From NCBI GenBank assembly GCA_040544425.1, contig JBEONO010000027.1, positions 1 through 38,580 on the forward strand: 38,580 bases of DNA, in the 5' to 3' direction. The translations under genes were made by a program, and so were the position numbers. Of the stretch, positions 36,640-38,580 are shown one piece after another. This DNA is from Solimicrobium sp040544425 (lineage in GTDB: Bacteria; Pseudomonadota; Gammaproteobacteria; Burkholderiales; Burkholderiaceae_D). The notes below the pieces were generated by a model. It did no database searches, had not been told where the DNA came from, and worked only from the letters and a program-made list of their open reading frames with translations. Each line of letters begins with the position of its first letter. The stretch's first letter is position 1.

Positions 36640-36775
36640 GGTGATTGAAGGGATGCTGTTGTTCTGCCGCGCAGGCTCCTAGCCCATCAAACATATACAA
36701 AACCGCAGTTTTTATGTATTTCTGATCAATGTGTATAAAAAAATCGATTTTCTATGCGTGTGATGTGGTATATGT

Positions 36776-36797
36776 ATAAAAATTTCAAAATTTTTAT
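36776..36797. promoter_or_regulatory. AT-rich perfect palindrome upstream of fic
   Basis: ATAAAAATTT-CA-AAATTTTTAT: two perfect 10-bp arms around 2 nt, 25 bp before the fic start. Related GTGTATAAAAA and ATGTATAAAAA stretches lie at 36731 and 36773. The 140 bp between the IS end and fic are far more AT-rich than the coding DNA. It is a plausible operator, perhaps for the winged helix at the end of the Fic protein. Confidence 0.45.
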
Positions 36798-36822
36798 CAC
36801 GTAATGATATTTTAATGCTTTC

Positions 36823-37893
36823 ATGGCAACAATGATTAAATCACTATTTCAGCTCGATATCAGACGATTTGATACGCCAGAAATCCTGAAAAAGCTTGCA
36901 ACAAGCAGCCGGCAATTGGCCGAGCTCAAAGGCGTCGCCTCGTCCATTCCGCATCAAGGCATACTGATCAATACGCTTGGCTTACAGGAAGCAAAGGACA
37001 GCTCAGCGATTGAAAACATCATTACGACGCACGATGAACTATTCAAGGACGACGTATTGCCCGACGCGTTCAGCAATCTGGCGGCGAAAGAAGTCAATCG
37101 CTATCGACAGGCGTTGAGAGTCGGATTCGAATGCGTCAATCAAACCGGATTGCTGACATCAAATCACATAATCGACATTCAGGCAGCATTGGAACATAAC
37201 ACTGCAGGCTACCGAAAATTACCTGGCACAGCGTTGAAGGACAGTGCGGGTCTGACGATTTATACGCCGCCGCAAGATCACTCAGAAATTGTGACATTGA
37301 TGCGCGACCTGGAGCGGTTTATCAATGACGCTGATTCATTTGCTGTCGACCCTCTCATCAAGATGGCATTGATGCACCACCAGTTTGAGAGCATCCACCC
37401 GTTCTATGACGGAAATGGTCGCACGGGTCGCATCATGAATGTTTTGTATTTGGTGAGGGAGGGGCTATTGGACATTCCTGTTCTCTACCTTTCGCACCAT
37501 ATCGTGAGCACCAAAACCGAATATTATCGATTGCTGCAGGCAGTTCGTGAGGAGGACCGCTGGGAGGAGTGGGTCATCTATATGCTTGTCGCGGTGGAGA
37601 ACACTGCTGCGAAAACTATTTTAACCATCAAGGCGATCAATGATGCATTGATGGACTTCAAGCACCGCATTCGTGACGGATACAAATTCTATAGTCAGGA
37701 TCTGATCAATAATTTGTTCAAGCATCCTTACACAAGAATTGACTATATCGAACGTGACCTACAGGTTTCGCGCATTACCGCCGCAAAGTATCTTGACGCG
37801 TTGGTTGAAGGTGGCTTTCTGAAGAAGCAAAAAATCGGCCGCGGAAATTATTATGTGAACGTCGCTTTGCTCGCGATCGTAGCTGGACAATAG
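36823..37893 (+). CDS. Fic family AMP-transferase, class II, with C-terminal winged helix
   Basis: A 356-residue Fic protein. The catalytic motif HPFYDGNGRTGR occupies residues 192-203, with the usual His192, Asp/Asn and Arg residues all present. An N-terminal inhibitory helix motif of the (S/T)xxxE(G/N) type, SSAIEN, lies at 60-65, which makes it a class II enzyme held inactive by Glu64. Residues about 295-356 form a winged helix (VSRITAAKYLDALVEGGFLK) found in many proteins of this subgroup. Fic enzymes move AMP from ATP to a Thr, Ser or Tyr of a target protein; the target here is unknown. No separate antitoxin gene is needed. The AT-rich palindrome upstream fits self-regulation. A terminator hairpin follows. 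No Shine-Dalgarno sequence is obvious before the ATG. Confidence 0.9.
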   Translation: MATMIKSLFQLDIRRFDTPEILKKLATSSRQLAELKGVASSIPHQGILINTLGLQEAKDSSAIENIITTHDELFKDDVLPDAFSNLAAKEVNRYRQALRVGFECVNQTGLLTSNHIIDIQAALEHNTAGYRKLPGTALKDSAGLTIYTPPQDHSEIVTLMRDLERFINDADSFAVDPLIKMALMHHQFESIHPFYDGNGRTGRIMNVLYLVREGLLDIPVLYLSHHIVSTKTEYYRLLQAVREEDRWEEWVIYMLVAVENTAAKTILTIKAINDALMDFKHRIRDGYKFYSQDLINNLFKHPYTRIDYIERDLQVSRITAAKYLDALVEGGFLKKQKIGRGNYYVNVALLAIVAGQ

Positions 37894-37929
37894 AAAATTT
37901 TGCTGTTGCGTCCTGCTCAATTGAAAAGG

Positions 37930-37960
37930 GGGCTGCATCGCTGCAGCCCTTTATATTTTG
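37930..37960 (+). terminator. Rho-independent terminator of fic
   Basis: GGGCTGCA (37930-37937) and TGCAGCCC (37942-37949) form a perfect 8-bp GC-rich stem with a TCGC loop, followed by a T-rich tail (TTTATATTTT). It lies 36 bp after the fic stop and fits a classic intrinsic terminator. Confidence 0.85.
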
Positions 37961-38328
37961 TGGCTTCCTGAACTGGATTTAAACCAGGGATCTGCGGATT
38001 ATCAGTTTTAATTCAGTTACTTTTTATCGGTCAATGGCTCGCTCTCAATCGCTTAATCGCGCCATATTCAATTTTTTCAGTGCGGGGAATGGTCCCCATA
38101 CAAACGGGTTTTCTGAAAAAGTTTAAATGTTTTGGTTTTTACACAATCTCTGCCCAGAGGAGACAGATGGCGCTCGCTAATGCAGTCATTCAAATTCAAA
38201 ACTTCATCGCAATTTTGATCAACTTTTGCCTGTTTTATTTCCAGTATTTATTCTGATTGAGTGAACTATCGTTGCATCAACAGGTCGAAAAACCTCTTGT
38301 ATTTCGTAATCGAACGATTACAATCACA
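37961..38328. other. AT-rich gap without a recognised gene
   Basis: No open frame with a recognisable product is seen on either strand. The DNA is AT-rich, like the fic upstream region, and unlike the adhesin or ATP-grasp genes. The only structure noted is a small GGGGA/TCCCC hairpin at 38084-38097. The promoter of the downstream toxin-like gene probably lies at its right end. Confidence 0.5.
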
Positions 38329-38508
38329 ATGTTCTCAATCAAATCCATTCCTGAATTTACAAATTGGCTGACTAAACTTTCCGATAACGCTTTGCGCGGC
38401 ATCATCGTCGCCCGAATCAAGCGGTTGGAACAGGGGTTGATGGGGGACGTTGAACCTGTGGGGCAAGGTGTTTTTGAGTTACGGATGTTGGCGCCAGTTG
38501 AATATTGA
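38329..38508 (+). pseudogene. RelE/ParE-type addiction toxin, 3'-truncated
   Basis: The frame reads MFSIKSIPEFTNWLTKLSDN, then ALRGIIVARIKRLEQGLMGDVEPVG and QGVFELRM. This is the N-terminal half of the short RelE/HigB-like killer proteins in which ELRI or ELRM is normally followed by a Tyr/Gly-rich strand. Here homology stops at ELRM and the frame ends seven residues later (59 in total, against about 95-110 for the family). An open frame extends upstream to 38257 without an ATG; the ATG at 38329 matches the family start. The break coincides with sequence that resembles an IS21-type end. No antitoxin is visible in the window. Confidence 0.7.
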
Positions 38509-38580
38509 CCCACCCTGCCAATTGAAATTTGACCCAGGGCTGGGGGTTGCTTTTTGAATGAGCAACTGTGGATAAGTGTA
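38487..38580. mobile_element. Probable left end of an IS21-like element (partial)
   Basis: After the break in the toxin gene come TTGGCGCC and two direct copies of a 17-bp motif, AGTTGAATATTGACCCA (38496-38512) and AATTGAAATTTGACCCA (38520-38536), 24 bp apart. Repeated TTGAAxxTTGACCCA-like blocks near the ends are what I associate with IS21-family transposase binding sites. The element would continue beyond the window. No transposase is visible, so the assignment is tentative. Confidence 0.4.

Larger units (their letters stand above)
35697..36682. mobile_element. 986-bp element with 22-bp inverted ends and truncated IS1182-like transposase
   Basis: The ends are perfect 22-bp inverted repeats, at 35697-35718 (CTAGGAGCCTGCGCGG...) and 36661-36682. 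About 20 bp inside each end lies an inverted copy of a REP-like palindrome, identical over 38 bp. Between them is the N-terminal half of an IS1182-family transposase. Elements of that family are usually about 1.5 kb or longer, so this is probably a shortened, non-autonomous derivative. I see no clear target duplication; the outer flanks GATGGC and GCCCATC are themselves loosely inverted. Confidence 0.7.

Overview
The window looks like chromosomal DNA of a Gram-negative proteobacterium, most likely a betaproteobacterium of the Burkholderiales type. The evidence is moderately high GC in the genes, a two-partner secretion (TPS) exoprotein whose N-terminus begins with an ESPR-type extended signal peptide (known from beta- and gammaproteobacteria), an outer-membrane TpsB transporter, and intergenic GTC(A/G)TTCCCGCG...GGCGGGAA(T/C) palindromes. 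The taxonomic placement is inference; no rRNA or tRNA is present to confirm it.

Region 1 (about 0.6-10.2 kb) is a set of five genes for peptide or amide-bond chemistry. On the minus strand, in transcription order, lie a transglutaminase-like/DUF2126 putative amidoligase fusion, a circularly permuted ATP-grasp/alpha-E fusion, and a small transglutaminase-like protein whose ATG directly abuts the previous stop. Divergently, on the plus strand, lie a stand-alone circularly permuted ATP-grasp and a stand-alone alpha-E protein. Such genes are known from comparative genomics as a predicted system that ligates and hydrolyses peptide-like products; the product is unknown. The two divergent units are separated by a pair of REP-like palindromes.

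Region 2 (about 10.2-12.9 kb) is a rearranged island. It holds an intact higBA toxin-antitoxin operon with a recognisable promoter and operator, a Phd-type antitoxin next to what looks like a decayed toxin, a 5'-truncated AtuA-family gene with its small AtuA-like partner, and a second, collapsed copy of higBA sequence (123 bp at 119/123 identity, plus a diverged 32-bp piece). The atu fragment therefore sits between two directly repeated higA 3' ends.

Region 3 (about 12.9-34.0 kb) is dominated by a TPS locus: a 5540-codon filamentous adhesin (tpsA-type, LktA-like secretion domain) followed 72 bp later by its TpsB/FhaC-type transporter. Divergent to it is a two-component system (NarL/LuxR response regulator followed by a 7TM-DISM-like sensor kinase with an 8-nt gene overlap). 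A CCCACAAC-N21-GTTGTGGG inverted repeat lies between the two units and is a candidate control site.

Region 4 (about 34.1-38.6 kb) holds an orphan contractile-tail sheath protein of phage-tail/eCIS type, cut off 15 bp after its stop by a 986-bp element with 22-bp perfect terminal inverted repeats carrying a truncated IS1182-like transposase. Then follow a class II Fic enzyme with an AT-rich perfect palindrome before its start and a good terminator after its end, and a RelE-type toxin gene truncated by what resembles an IS21-family end. No CRISPR array, tRNA, rRNA or replication origin was seen.
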